From the NCBI RefSeq assembly GCF_051014685.1, contig NW_027478885.1, forward strand, positions 1 through 64,000: a stretch of DNA of 64,000 nucleotides. Direction: 5' to 3'. The notes beneath the pieces are model-generated. The model was not told where the DNA came from. It worked only from the letters and a program-made list of their open reading frames with translations, and searched no databases. Below are positions 1 to 12,608 of the stretch, piece after piece (position 1 is the first letter of the stretch; each line of letters starts with the position of its first letter). The position numbers and the translations under genes are program-made. Origin of the DNA: Ptiloglossa arizonensis. Taxonomy: Eukaryota; Arthropoda; Insecta; Hymenoptera; Colletidae.

Positions 1-3000
1 CGAGTTTCTACTTTGAGATGCAACAGAAATTTTGCGGATTGGTCAATCCGTTCGCGAGATGTGGCAGTTTGTAGGTAAGAAACGCTTGAGAAACTCAAAA
101 TTTTCGCAGTTCTGATGCTCGAAACGAATAACTAGAACGGCTTAGGGGAAAAGTACGCATACCCTTGTAATCGGGCGAGTTTCTACTTCCAGATGCAACA
201 GAAACTTTGCGGATTGGTCAATCCGTACGCGAGATATGGCAGTTTGGAAGTAAGAAACGCTTGAGAAACTCAAAATTTTCGCAGTTCTGATGCTCGAAAC
301 GAATAACTAGAACGGCCTAGGGGAAAAGTACGCATACCGTTGTATTCGGGCGAGTTTCTACCTTCAGATGCAACAGAAATTTTGCGGATTGGTCAATCCG
401 TTCGCGAGATATGGCAGTTTGGAAGTAAGAAACGCTTGAGAAACTCAAAATTTTCGCAGTTCTGATGCTCGACAAGCATAACTAGAACGGCCTCGGGGAA
501 AAGTACGCAGACCGTTGTAATCGGGCGAGTTTCTACTTTCAGATGCAACAGAAATTTTGCGGATTGGTCAATCCGTTCGCGAGATATGGCAGTTTGGAGG
601 TAAGAAACGCTTGAGAAACTCAAAATTTTCACAGTTCTGATGCTCGAAACGAATAACTAGAACGGCCTAGGGGAAAAGTACGCATACATTTGTAATCGGG
701 CGAGTTTCTACTTTCAGATGCAACAGAAATTTTGCGGATTGGTCAATCCGTTCGCGAGATATGGCAGTTTGGAGGTAAGAAACGCATGAGAAACTCAAAA
801 TTTTCGCAGTTCTGATGCTCGACAAGCATAACTTGAACGGCCTAGGGGAAAAGAACGCATACCGTTGTAATCGGGCGAGTTTCTACTTTCAGATGCAACA
901 GAAATTTTGCGGATTGGTCAATCCGTTCGCGAGATATGGCAGTTTTGGAGGTAAGAAACGCTTGAGAAACTCAAAATTTTCGCAGTTCTGATGCTCGACA
1001 AGCATAACTAGAACGGTCTAGGGGAAAAGTACGCATACCGTTGTAATCGGGCGAGTTTCTACTTTCAGATGCAACAGAAATTTTGCGCATTGGTCAAGTC
1101 CGTTCGCGTGATATGGCAGTTTGTAGGTAAGAAACGCTTGAGAAACTCAAAATTTTCGCAGTTCTGATGCTCGAAACGAATAACCAGAACGGCCTTGGGG
1201 AAAAGAACGCATATCGTTGTAATCGGGCGAGTTTCTACTTTCAGATGCAACAGAAATTTTGCGGATTGGTCAATCCGTTCGCGAGATATGGCAGTTTGGA
1301 GGTAAGAAACGCTTGAGAAACTCATAATTTTCGCAGTTCTGATGCTCGACAAGCATAACTAGAACGGTCTAGGGGAAAAGTACGCATACCGTTGTAATCG
1401 GGCGAGTTTCTACTTTCAGATGCAACAGAAATTTTGCGCATTGGTCAAGTCCGTTCGCGAGATATGGCAGTTTGTAGGTAAGAAACGCTTGAGAAACTCA
1501 AAATTTTCGCAGTTCTGGTGCTCGAAACGAATAACCAGAACGGCCTAGGGGAAAAGTACCCATACCGTTGTAATCGGGCGAGTTTCTACTTTCAGATGCA
1601 ACAGAAATTTTTGCGGATTGGTCAATCCGTTCGCGAGATATGGCAGTTTGGAAGTAAGAAACGCTTGAGAAACTCAAAATTTTCGCAGTTCTGATGCTCG
1701 ACAAGCATAACTAGAACGGTCTAGGGGAAAAGTACGCATACCGTTGTAATCGGGCGAGTTTCTACTTTCAGATGCAACAGAAATTTTGCGCATTGGTCAA
1801 GTCCGTTCGCGAGATATGGCAGTTTGTAGGTAAGAAACGCTTGAGAAACTCAAAATTTTCGCAGTTCTGATGCTCGAAACGAATAACTAGGGCGGCCTAG
1901 GGGAAAAGTACGCATACCGTTGTAATCGGGCGAGTTTCTACTTTCAGATGCATCAGAAATTTTGCGGATTGGACAATCCGTTCGCGAGATGTGGCAGTTT
2001 GTATGTGAGAAACGCTTGAGAAACTCAAAATTTTCGCAGTTCTGATGCTCGAAACGAATAACTAGAACGGCCTAGAGGAAAAGTACGCATACCGTTGTAA
2101 TCGGGCGAGTTTCTACTTTCAGATGCAACAGAAATTTTGCGGATTGGTCAATCCGTTCGCGAGATATGGCAGTTTGGAGGTAAGAAACACTTGAGAAACT
2201 CAAAATTTTCGCAGTTCTGATGCTCGAAACGAATAACTAGAACGGCCTAGGGGAAAAGTACGCATACCGTTGTAATCGGGCGAGTTTCGACCTTCAGATG
2301 CAACAGAAATTTTGCGGATTGGTCAATCCGTTCGCGAGATATGGCAGTTTGGAAGTAAGAAACGCTTGAGGAACTCAAAATTTTCGCAGTTCTGATGCTC
2401 GACAAGCATAACTAGAACGGTCTAGGGGAAAAGTACGCATACCGTTGTAATCGGGCGAGTTTCTACTTTCAGATGCAACAGAAATTTTGCGGATTGGTCA
2501 ATCCGTTCGCGAGATATGGCAGTTTGGAAGTAAGAAACGCTTGAGAAACTCAAAATTTTCGCAGTTCTGATGCTCGACAAGCATAACTAGAACGGTCTAG
2601 GGGAAAAGTACGCATACCGTTGTAATCGGGCGAGTTTCTACTTTCAGATGCAACAGAAATTTTGCGCATTGGTCAAGTCCGTTCGCGAGATATGGCAGTT
2701 TGTAGGTAAGAAACGCTTGAGAAACTCAAAATTTTCGCAGTTCTGATGCTCGAAACGAATAACTAGGGCGGCCTAGGGGAAAAGTACGCATACCGTTGTA
2801 ATCGGGCGAGTTTCTACTTTCAGATGCATCAGAAATTTTGCGGATTGGACAATCCGTTCGCGAGATGTGGCAGTTTGTATGTGAGAAACGCTTGAGAAAC
2901 TCAAAATTTTCGCAGTTCTGATGCTCGAAACGAATAACTAGAACGGCCTAGAGGAAAAGTACGCACACCATTGTAATCGGGCGAGTTTCTACTTTCAGAT

Positions 3001-4032
3001 GCAACAGAAATTTTGCGGATTGGTCAATCCGTTTCGCGAGATATGGCAGTTTGGAGGTAAGCAACGCTTGAGAAACTCAAAATTTTCGCAGTTCTGATGC
3101 TCGAAACGAATAACTAGAACGGCCTAGGGGAAAAGTACGCATACCGTTGTATTCGGGCGAGTTTCTACCTTCAGATGCAACAGAAATTTTGCGGATTTGT
3201 CAATCCGTTCGCGAGATATGGCAGTTTGGAAGTAAGAAACGCTTGAGAAACTCAAAATTTTCGCAGTTCTGATGCTCGAAACGAATAACTAGAACGGCCT
3301 AGGGGAAAAGTACGCATACCGTTGTAATCGGACGAGTTTCTACATTCAGATGCAACAGTAATTTTGCGGATTGGTCAATCCGTTCGCGAGATATGGCAGT
3401 TTGGAGGTAAGAAACGCTTGAGAAACTCAAAATTTTCGCAGTTCTGGTGCTCGAAACGAATAACTAGAACGGCCTAGGGGAAAAGTACGCATACCGTTGT
3501 ATTCGGGCGAGTTTCTACCTTCAGATGCAACAGAAATTTTGCGGATTTGTTAATCCGTTCGCGAGATATGGCAGTTTGGAAGTAAGAAACGCTTGAGAAA
3601 CTCAAAATTTTCGCAGTTCTGATGCTCGAAACGAATAACTAGAACGGCCTAGGGGAAAAGTACGCATACCGTTGTAATCGGACGAGTTTCTACTTTCAGA
3701 TGCAACCGAAATTTTGCGGATTGGTCAATCCGTTCGCGAGATATGGCAGTTTGGAGGTAAGAAACGCTTGAGAAACTCAAAATTTTCGCAGTTCTGATGC
3801 TCTACAAGCATAACTAGAACGGTCTAGGGGAAAAGTACGCATACCGTTGTAATCGGGCGGGTTTCTACCTTCAGATGCAACAGAAATTTTGCGGATTGTT
3901 CAATCCGTTCGCGAGATATGGCAGTTTGGAAGTAAGAAACGCTTGAGAAACTCAAAATTTTCGCAGTTCTGATGCTCGAAACGAATAACTAGGGCGGCCT
4001 AGGGGAAAAGTACGCATACCGTTGTAATCGGG
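1..4032. repeat. Heterogeneous left segment, 23 monomers, no dominant HOR
   Basis: This segment has more private variants than the rest of the window and holds seven of the 26 length-variant monomers: four GCGCATT...CAAGTCC copies (near 1096, 1448, 1800, 2676) and three private one-base insertions (AGTTTTGG near 943, ATTTTTGCGG near 1606, GTTTCGCG near 3030). Variants found later only in ordered HORs (CCTCGG, GCAGACC, ACATTTG, AAGAACGC) occur at about 480-860 in the order they have in the later 23-mer. This looks like an older or flank-like part of the array. A 350-bp two-monomer step is visible at 3158-3507 and 3508-3857, sharing GTATTCGG, CCTTCAG and GGATTTGT. Confidence 0.85.
1579..2981. 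repeat. 876-bp (5-monomer) local tandem duplication
   Basis: The stretch from about 1610 to 2085 recurs from about 2486 to 2961 at an offset of 876 bp (four 175-bp monomers and one of 176). Shared rare markers are AGGGCGGCC (1889 and 2765), GATGCATCAG, GGACAATCC, GAGATGTGG, TGTATGTGAG and CCTAGAGG. The copies have since diverged: the second has CACACCATTG where the first has CATACCGTTG. On the left the match ends at the private T insertion near 1606 and the variant markers just upstream of it. Confidence 0.82.
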
Positions 4033-7000
4033 CGAGCTTCTACTTTCAGATGCAACAGAAATTTTGCGGATTGGTCAAACCGTTCGCGAGATATGGCAGT
4101 TTGGATGTAAGAAACGCTTGAGAAACTCAAAATTTTCGCAGTTCTGATGCTCGACATGCATAACTAGAACGGCCTAGGGGAAAAGTACGCATACCGTTGT
4201 AATCGGGCGAGTTTCTACATTCAGATGCAACAGAAATTTTGCGGATTGGTCAATCCGTTCGCGATATATGGCAGTTTGGAGGTAAGAAACGCTTGAGAAA
4301 CTCAAAATTTTCGCAGTTCTGATGCTCGAAACGAACAACTAGAACGGGCTAGGGGAAAAGTACGCATACCGTTGTAATCGGGCGAGTTTCTACCTTCAGA
4401 TGCAACAGAAATTTTGCGGATTGGTCAAACCGTTCGCGAGATATGGCAGTTTGGATGTAAGAAACGCTTGAGAAACTCAAAATTTTCGCAGTTCTGATGC
4501 TCGAAACGAATAACTAGAACGGCCTAGGGGAAAAGTACGCATACCGTTGTAATCCGGCGAGTTTCTACTTTCAGATGCAACAGTAATTTTGCGGATTGGT
4601 CAGTCCGTTTGCGAGATATGGCAGTTTGGAGGTAAGAAACGCTTGAGAAACTCAAAATTTTCGCAGTTCTGATGCTCGAAACGAATAACTAGAACGGCCT
4701 AGGGGGAAAGTACGCATACCGTTGTAATCGGGCGAGTTTCTACTTTCAGATGCACCAGAAATTTTGCGGATTGGTCAATCCGTTCGCGAGATATGGCTGT
4801 TTGGAGGTAGGAAACGCTTGAGAAACTGAAAATTTTCGCAGTTCTGATGCTCGAAACGAATAACTAGAACGGCCTAGGCGAAAAGTACGCATACAGTTGT
4901 AATCGGGCGAGTTTCTACTTTCAGATGCAACAGAAATTTTGCGGATTGGTCAATTCGTTCTCGAGATATGGCAGTTTGGAGGTAAGAAACGCTTGAGAAA
5001 CTCAAAATTTTCGCAGTTCTGATGCTCGACAAGCATAACTAGAACGGCCTAGGGGAAAAGTACGCATACCGTTGTATTCGGGCGAGTTTCTACTTTCAGA
5101 TGCAACAGAAATTTTGCGGATTGGTCAATCTGTTCGCGAGATATGGCAGTTTGGATGTAAGAAACGCTTGAGAAACTCAAAATTTTCGCAGTTCTGATGC
5201 TCGACAAGCATAACTAGAACGGCCTAGGGGAAAAGTACGCATACCCTTGTAATCGGGCGAGTTTCTACTTTCAGATGCAACAGAAACTTTGCGGATTGGT
5301 CAATCCGTACGCGAGATATGGCAGTTTGGAAGTAAGAAACGCTTGAGAAACTCAAAATTTTCGCAGTTCTGATGCTCGAAACGAATAACTAGAACGGCCT
5401 AGGGGAAAAGTACGCATACCGTTGTATTCGGGCGAGTATCTACCTTCAGATGCAACAGAAATTTTGCGGATTGGTCAATCCGTTCGCGAGATATGGCAGT
5501 TTGGAAGTAAGAAACGCTTGAGAAACTCAAAATTTTCGCAGTTCTGATGCTCGAAACGAATAACTAGAACGGCCTAGGGGAAAAGTACGCATACCGTTGT
5601 AATCGGACGAGTTTCTACTTTCAGATGCAACAGTAATTTTGCGGATTGGTCAATCCGTTCGCGAGATATGGCAGTTTGGAGGTAAGAAACGCTTGAGAAA
5701 CTCAAAATTTTCGCAGTTCTGATGCTCGAAACGAATAACTAGAACGGCCTAGGGGAAAAGTACGCATACCGTTGTAATCCGGCGAGTTTCTACTTTCAGA
5801 TGCAACAGAAATTTTGCGGATTGGTCAATCCGTTCGCGAGATATGGCAGTTTGGAGGTAAGAAACGCTTGAGAAACTCAAAATTTTCGCAGTTCTGATGC
5901 TCGACATGCATAACTAGAACGGCCTAGGGGAAAAGTACGCATGCCGTTGCAATCGGGCGAGTTTCTACTTTCAGATGCAACAGAAATTTTGCGGATTGGT
6001 CAATCCGTTCGCGAGATATGGCAGTTTGGATGTAAGAAACGCTTGAGAAACTCAAAATTTTCGCAGTTCTCATGCTCGAAACGAATAACTACAACGGCCT
6101 AGCGGAAAAGTACGCATACCGTTGTAATCGGGCGAGTTTCTACTTTCAGATGCAACCGAAATTTTGCGGATTGGTCAATCCGTTCGCGAGATATGGCAGT
6201 TTGGAGGTAAGAAACGCTTGAGAAACTCAAAATTTTCGCAGTTCTGATGCTCGAAACGAATAACTAGGACGGCCTAGGGGAAAAGTACGTATACCGTTGT
6301 AATCGGGCGAGCTTCTACTTTCAGATGCAACAGAAATTTTGCGGATTGGTCAAACCGTTCGCGAGATATGGCAGTTTGGATGTAAGAAACGCTTGAGAAA
6401 CTCAAAATTTTCGCAGTTCTGATGCTCGACATGCATAACTAGAACGGCCTAGGGGAAAAGTACGCATACCGTTGTAATCGGGCGAGTTTCTACATTCAGA
6501 TGCAACAGAAATTTTGCGGATTGGTCAATCCGTTCGCGATATATGGCAGTTTGGAGGTAAGAAACGCTTGAGAAACTCAAAATTTTCGCAGTTCTGATGC
6601 TCGAAACGAACAACTAGAACGGGCTAGGGGAAAAGTACGCATACCGTTGTAATCGGGCGAGTTTCTACCTTCAGATGCAACAGAAATTTTGCGGATTGGT
6701 CAGTCCGTTTGCGAGATATGGCAGTTTGGAGGTAAGAAACGCTTGAGAAACTCAAAATTTTCGCAGTTCTGATGCTCGAAACGAATAACTAGAACGGCCT
6801 AGGGGGAAAGTACGCATACCGTTGTAATCGGGCGAGTTTCTACTTTCAGATGCACCAGAAATTTTGCGGATTGGTCAATCCGTTCGCGAGATATGGCTGT
6901 TTGGAGGTAGGAAACGCTTGAGAAACTGAAAATTTTCGCAGTTCTGATGCTCGAAACGAATAACTAGAACGGCCTAGGCGAAAAGTACGCATACAGTTGT

Positions 7001-7900
7001 AATCGGGCGAGTTTCTACTTTCAGATGCAACAGAAATTTTGCGGATTGGTCAATTCGTTCGCGAGATATGGCAGTTTGGAGGTAAGAAACGCTTGAGAAA
7101 CTCAAAATTTTCGCAGTTCTGATGCTCGACAAGCATAACTAGAACGGCCTAGGGGAAAAGTACGCATACCGTTGTATTCGGGCGAGTTTCTACTTTCAGA
7201 TGCAACAGAAATTTTGCGGATTGGTCAATCTGTTCGCGAGATATGGCAGTTTGGATGTAAGAAACGCTTGAGAAACTCAAAATTTTCGCAGTTCTGATGC
7301 TCGACAAGCATAACTAGAACGGCCTAGGGGAAAAGTACGCATACCCTTGTAATCGGGCGAGTTTCTACTTTCAGATGCAACAGAAACTTTGCGGATTGGT
7401 CAATCCGTACGCGAGATATGGCAGTTTGGAAGTAAGAAACGCTTGAGAAACTCAAAATTTTCGCAGTTCTGATGCTCGAAACGAATAACTAGAACGGCCT
7501 AGGGGAAAAGTACGCATACCGTTGTATTCGGGCGAGTATCTACCTTCAGATGCAACAGAAATTTTGCGGATTGGTCAATCCGTTCGCGAGATATGGCAGT
7601 TTGGAAGTAAGAAACGCTTGAGAAACTCAAAATTTTCGCAGTTCTGATGCTCGAAACGAATAACTAGAACGGCCTAGGGGAAAAGTACGCATACCGTTGT
7701 AATCGGACGAGTTTCTACTTTCAGATGCAACAGTAATTTTGCGGATTGGTCAATCCGTTCGCGAGATATGGCAGTTTGGAGGTAAGAAACGCTTGAGAAA
7801 CTCAAAATTTTCGCAGTTCTGATGCTCGAAACGAATAACTAGAACGGCCTAGGGGAAAAGTACGCATACCGTTGTAATCCGGCGAGTTTCTACTTTCAGA
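4033..7900. repeat. 13-monomer (2275-bp) block and a copy lacking one monomer
   Basis: Copy 1 starts at 4033 and copy 2 at 6308; both open with GAGCTTCTAC and carry the rare CGATATATGG (4263 and 6538). From about 4600 the offset falls from 2275 to 2100 bp, so copy 2 lacks one monomer. From 4600-5800 and 6700-7900 the copies are almost identical, sharing CAGTCCGTTTGCG, GATGCACCAG, GGCTGTTTGG, CCTAGGCG and GAGTATCTAC. One visible difference is CTCGAG at 4959, where copy 2 has GCGAG. The match ends near 7900, where copy 2 has GTAATTTTGCGCA. Confidence 0.87.
6658..6832 (+). repeat. Hybrid monomer at a one-monomer deletion junction
   Basis: The left part (CCTTCAG, CAGAAATTTT) matches the monomer at 4383, while the part from CAGTCCGTTTGCG onward matches the next one, at 4558. 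The exchange point lies between monomer bases of about 28 and 46. It removed exactly 175 bp, as expected of an in-register unequal crossover. This explains the drop in offset from 2275 to 2100. Confidence 0.83.
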
Positions 7901-8407
7901 TGCAACAGTAATTTTGCGCATTGGTCAATCCGTTCGCGAGATATGGCAGTTTGGAGGTAAGAAACGCTTGAGAAACTCAAAATTTTCGCAGTTCTGATGC
8001 TCGAAACGAATACCTAGAACGGCCTAGGGGAAAAGCACGCATACCGTTGTATTCGGGCGAGTTTCTACCTTCAGATGCAACAGAAATTTTGCGGATTGGT
8101 CAATCCGTTCGCGAGATATGGCAGTTTGGAGGTAAGAAACGCTTGACAAACTCAAAATTTTCGCAGTTCTGATGCTCGAAACGAATAACTAGAACGGCCT
8201 AGGGGAAAAGTACGCATACAGTTGTAATGGTGCGAGTTTCTACTTTCAGATGCAACAGAAATTTTGCGGATTGGTCAATCCGTTCGCGAGATATGGCAGT
8301 TTGGAGGTAAGAAACGCTTGAGAAACTCAAAATTTTCGCAGTTCTGATGCTCGACAAGCATAACTAGAACGGCCTAGGGGAAAAGTACGCATACCGTTGT
8401 AATCGGG

Positions 8408-9457
8408 CGAGTTTCTACTTTCAGATGCAACAGAAATTTTGCGGATTGGTCAATCCGTTCGCGAGATATGGCAGTTTGGAGGTAAGAAACGCTTGAGAAA
8501 CTCAAAATTTTCGCAGTTCTGATGCTCGACATGCATAACTAGAACGGCCTAGGGGAAAAGTACGCATACCGTTGTAATCGGGCGAGTTTCTACATTCAGA
8601 TGCAACAGAAATTTTGCGGATTGGTCAATCCGTTCGCGAGATATGGCAGTTTGGAGGTAAGAAACGCTTGAGAAACTCAAAATTTTCGCAGTTCTGATGC
8701 TCGAAACGAACAACTAGAACGGGCTAGGGGAAAAGTACGCATACCGTTGTAATCGGGCGAGTTTCTACCTTCAGATGCAACAGAAATTTTGCGGATTGGT
8801 CAAACCGTTCGCGAGATATGGCAGTTTGGATGTAAGAAACGCTTGAGAAACTCAAAATTTTCGCAGTTCTGATGCTCGAAACGAATAACTAGAACGGCCT
8901 AGGGGAAAAGTACGCATACCGTTGTAATCGGGCGAGTTTCTACTTTCAGATGCAACAGAAATTTTGCGGATTGGTCAATCCGTTCGCGAGATATGGCAGT
9001 TTGGAGGTAAGAAACGCTTGAGAAACTCAAAATTTTCGCAGTTCTGATGCTCGACATGCATAACTAGAACGGCCTAGGGGAAAAGTACGCATACCGTTGT
9101 AATCGGGCGAGTTTCTACATTCAGATGCAACAGAAATTTTGCGGATTGGTCAATCCGTTCGCGAGATATGGCAGTTTGGAGGTAAGAAACGCTTGAGAAA
9201 CTCAAAATTTTCGCAGTTCTGATGCTCGAAACGAACAACTAGAACGGGCTAGGGGAAAAGTACGCATACCGTTGTAATCGGGCGAGTTTCTACCTTCAGA
9301 TGCAACAGAAATTTTGCGGATTGGTCAAACCGTTCGCGAGATATGGCAGTTTGGATGTAAGAAACGCTTGAGAAACTCAAAATTTTCGCAGTTCTGATGC
9401 TCGAAACGAATAACTAGAACGGCCTAGGGGAAAAGTACGCATACCGTTGTAATCCGG
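8408..9457. repeat. 525-bp (3-monomer) tandem duplication
   Basis: A trio of monomers, marked by GACATGCAT, then ACATTCAG with GAACAAC and GGGCTAGG, then CCTTCAG with CAAACCG and GGATG, occurs at 8408-8932 and again at 8933-9457. The same ordered trio recurs at 11034, 25212, 30816, 37646, 38171 and elsewhere, so it behaves as a stable cassette. It is one of the oldest ordered groups in the window. Confidence 0.85.
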
Positions 9458-12400
9458 CGAGTTTCTACTTTCAGATGCAACAGTAATTTTGCGGATTGGT
9501 CAATCCGTTCGCGAGATATGGCAGTTTGGAGGTAAGAAACGCTTGAGAAACTCAAAATTTTCGCAGTTCTGATGCTCGAAACGAATAACTAGAACGGCCT
9601 AGGGGAAAAGTACGCATACCGTTGTAATCGGGCGAGTTTCTACTTTCAGATGCAACAGAAATTTTGCGGATTGGTCAATCCGTTCGCGAGATATGGCTGT
9701 TTGGAGGTAGGAAACGCTTGAGAATCTGAAAATTTTCGCAGTTCTGATGCTCGAAACGAATAACTAGAACGGCCTAGGGGAAAAGTACGCATACAGTTGT
9801 AATCGGGCGAGTTTCTACTTTCAGATGCAACAGAAATTTTGCGGATTGGTCAATTCGTTCGCGAGATATGGCAGTTTGGAGGTAAGAAACGCTTGAGAAA
9901 CTCAAAATTTTCGCAGTTCTGATGCTCGACAAGCATAACTAGAACGGCCTAGGGGAAAAGTACGCATACCGTTGTATTCGGGCGAGTTTCTACTTTCAGA
10001 TGCAACAGAAATTTTGCGGATTGGTCAATCTGTTCGCGAGATATGGCAGTTTGGAGGTAAGAAACGCTTGAGAAACTCAAAATTTTCGCAGTTCTGATGC
10101 TCGACAAGCATAACTAGAACGGCCTAGGGGAAAAGTACGCATACCGTTGCAATCGGGCGAGTTTCTACTTTCAGATGCAACAGGAATTTTGCGGATTGGT
10201 CAATCCGTTCGCGAGATATGGCAGTTTGGAGGTAAGAAACGCTTGACAAACTCAAAATTTTCGCAGTTCTGATGCTCGACAAGCATATCTAGAACGGCCT
10301 CGGGGAAAAGTACGCATACCGTTGTAATCGGGCGAGTTTCTACTTTCAGATGCAACAGAAATTTTGCGGATTGGTCAATCCGTTCGCGAGATATGGCAGT
10401 TTGGAGGTAAGAAACGCTTGAGAAACTCAAAATTTTCACAGTTCTGATGCTCGAAACGAATAACTAGAACGGCCTAGGGGAAAAGTACGCATACATTTGT
10501 AATCGGGCGAGTTTCTACTTTCAGATGCAACAGAAATTTTGCGGATTGGTCAATCCGTTCGCGAGATATGGCAGTTTGGAGGTAAGAAACGCTTGAGAAA
10601 CTCAAAATTTTCGCAGATCTGATGCTCGACAAGCATAACTAGAACAGCCTAGGGGAAAAGAACGCATACCGTTGTAATCGGGCGAGTTTCTACTTTCAGA
10701 TGCAACAGAAATTTTGCGGATTGGTCTATCCGTTCGCGAGATATGGCAGTTTGGAGGTAAGAAACGCTTGAGAAACTCAAAATTTTCGCAGTTCTGATGC
10801 TCGACAAGCATAACTAGAACGGTCTAGGGGAAAAGTACGCATACCGTTGTAATCGGGCGAGTTTCTACTTTCAGATGCAACAGAAATTTTGCGCATTGGT
10901 CAAGTCCGTTCGCGAGATATGGCCGTTTGTAGGTAAGAAACGCTTGAGAAACTCAAAATTTTCGCAGTTCTGATGCTCGAAACGAATAACTAGAACGGCC
11001 TAGGGGAAAAGTACGCATACCGTTGTAATCGGGCGAGTTTCTACTTTCAGATGCAACAGAAATTTTGCGGATTGGTCAATCCGTTCGCGAGATATGGCAG
11101 TTTGGAGGTAAGAAACGCTTGAGAAACTCAAAATTTTCGCAGTTCTGATGCTCGACATGCATAACTAGAACGGCCTAGGGGAAAAGTACGCATACCGTTG
11201 TAATCGGGCGAGTTTCTACATTCAGATGCAACAGAAATTTTGCGGATTGGTCAATCCGTTCGCGAGATATGGCAGTTTGGAGGTAAGAAACGCTTGAGAA
11301 ACTCAAAATTTTCGCAGTTCTGATGCTCGAAACGAACAACTAGAACGGGCTAGGGGAAAAGTACGCATACCGTTGTAATCGGGCGAGTTTCTACCTTCAG
11401 ATGCAACAGAAATTTTGCGGATTGGTCAAACCGTTCGCGAGATATGGCAGTTTGGATGTAAGAAACGCTTGAGAAACTCAAAATTTTCGCAGTTCTGATG
11501 CTCGAAACGAATAACTAGAACGGCCTAGGGGAAAAGTACGCATACCGTTGTAATCCGGCGAGTTTCTACTTTCAGATGCAACAGTAATTTTGCGGATTGG
11601 TCAATCCGTTCGCGAGATATGGCAGTTTGGAGGTAAGAAACGCTTGAGAAACTCAAAATTTTCGCAGTTCTGATGCTCGAAACGAATAACTAGAACGGCC
11701 TAGGGGAAAAGTACGCATACCGTTGTAATCGGGCGAGTTTCTACTTTCAGATGCAACAGAAATTTTGCGGATTGGTCAATCCGTTCGCGAGATATGGCTG
11801 TTTGGAGGCAGGAAACGCTTGAGAAACTGAAAATTTTCGCAGTTCTGATGCTCGAAACGAATAACTAGAACGGCCTAGGGGAAAAGTACGCATACAGTTG
11901 TAATCGGGCGAGTTTCTACTTTCAGATGCAACAGAAATTTTGCGGATTGGTCAATTCGTTCGCGAGATATGGCAGTTTGGAGGTAAGAAACGCTTGAGAA
12001 ACTCAAAATTTTCGCAGTTCTGATGCTCGACAAGCATAACTAGAACGGCCTAGGGGAAAAGTACGCATACCGTTGTATTCGGGCGAGTTTCTACTTTCAG
12101 ATGCAACAGAAATTTTGCGGATTGGTCAATCTGTTCGCGAGATATGGCAGTTTGGAGGTAAGAAACGCTTGAGAAACTCAAAATTTTCGCAGTTCTGATG
12201 CTCGACAAGCATAACTAGAACGGCCTAGGGGAAAAGTACGCATACCGTTGCAATCGGGCGAGTTTCTACTTTCAGATGCAACAGGAATTTTGCGGATTGG
12301 TCAATCCGTTCGCGAGATATGGCAGTTTGGAGGTAAGAAACGCTTGACAAACTCAAAATTTTCGCAGTTCTGATGCTCGACAAGCATATCTAGAACGGCC

Positions 12401-12608
12401 TCGGGGAAAAGTACGCATACCGTTGTAATCGGGCGAGTTTCTACTTTCAGATGCAACAGAAATTTTGCGGATTGGTCAATCCGTTCGCGAGATATGGCAG
12501 TTTGGAGGTAAGAAACGCTTGAGAAACTCAAAATTTTCACAGTTCTGATGCTCGAAACGAACAACTAGAACGGCCTAGGGGAAGAGTACGCATACCGTTG
12601 TAATCGGG
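8933..12608. repeat. 12-monomer (2101-bp) tandem duplication
   Basis: The unit at 8933-11033 (eleven 175-bp monomers and one of 176) repeats from 11034 to about 12560. Shared rare markers include TTGACAAAC with CATATCTAG (about 10245-10290 and 12346-12390) and the ordered series ccggcg, GGCTGTTT, AATTCG, AATCTG, TGCAATC, CCTCGG, CACAG. Differences are few: AGAATCTGAA in the left copy, GGAGGCAGG in the right. The copies part near 12560, where the right one has GAACAAC and GGGGAAGAG. Confidence 0.87.
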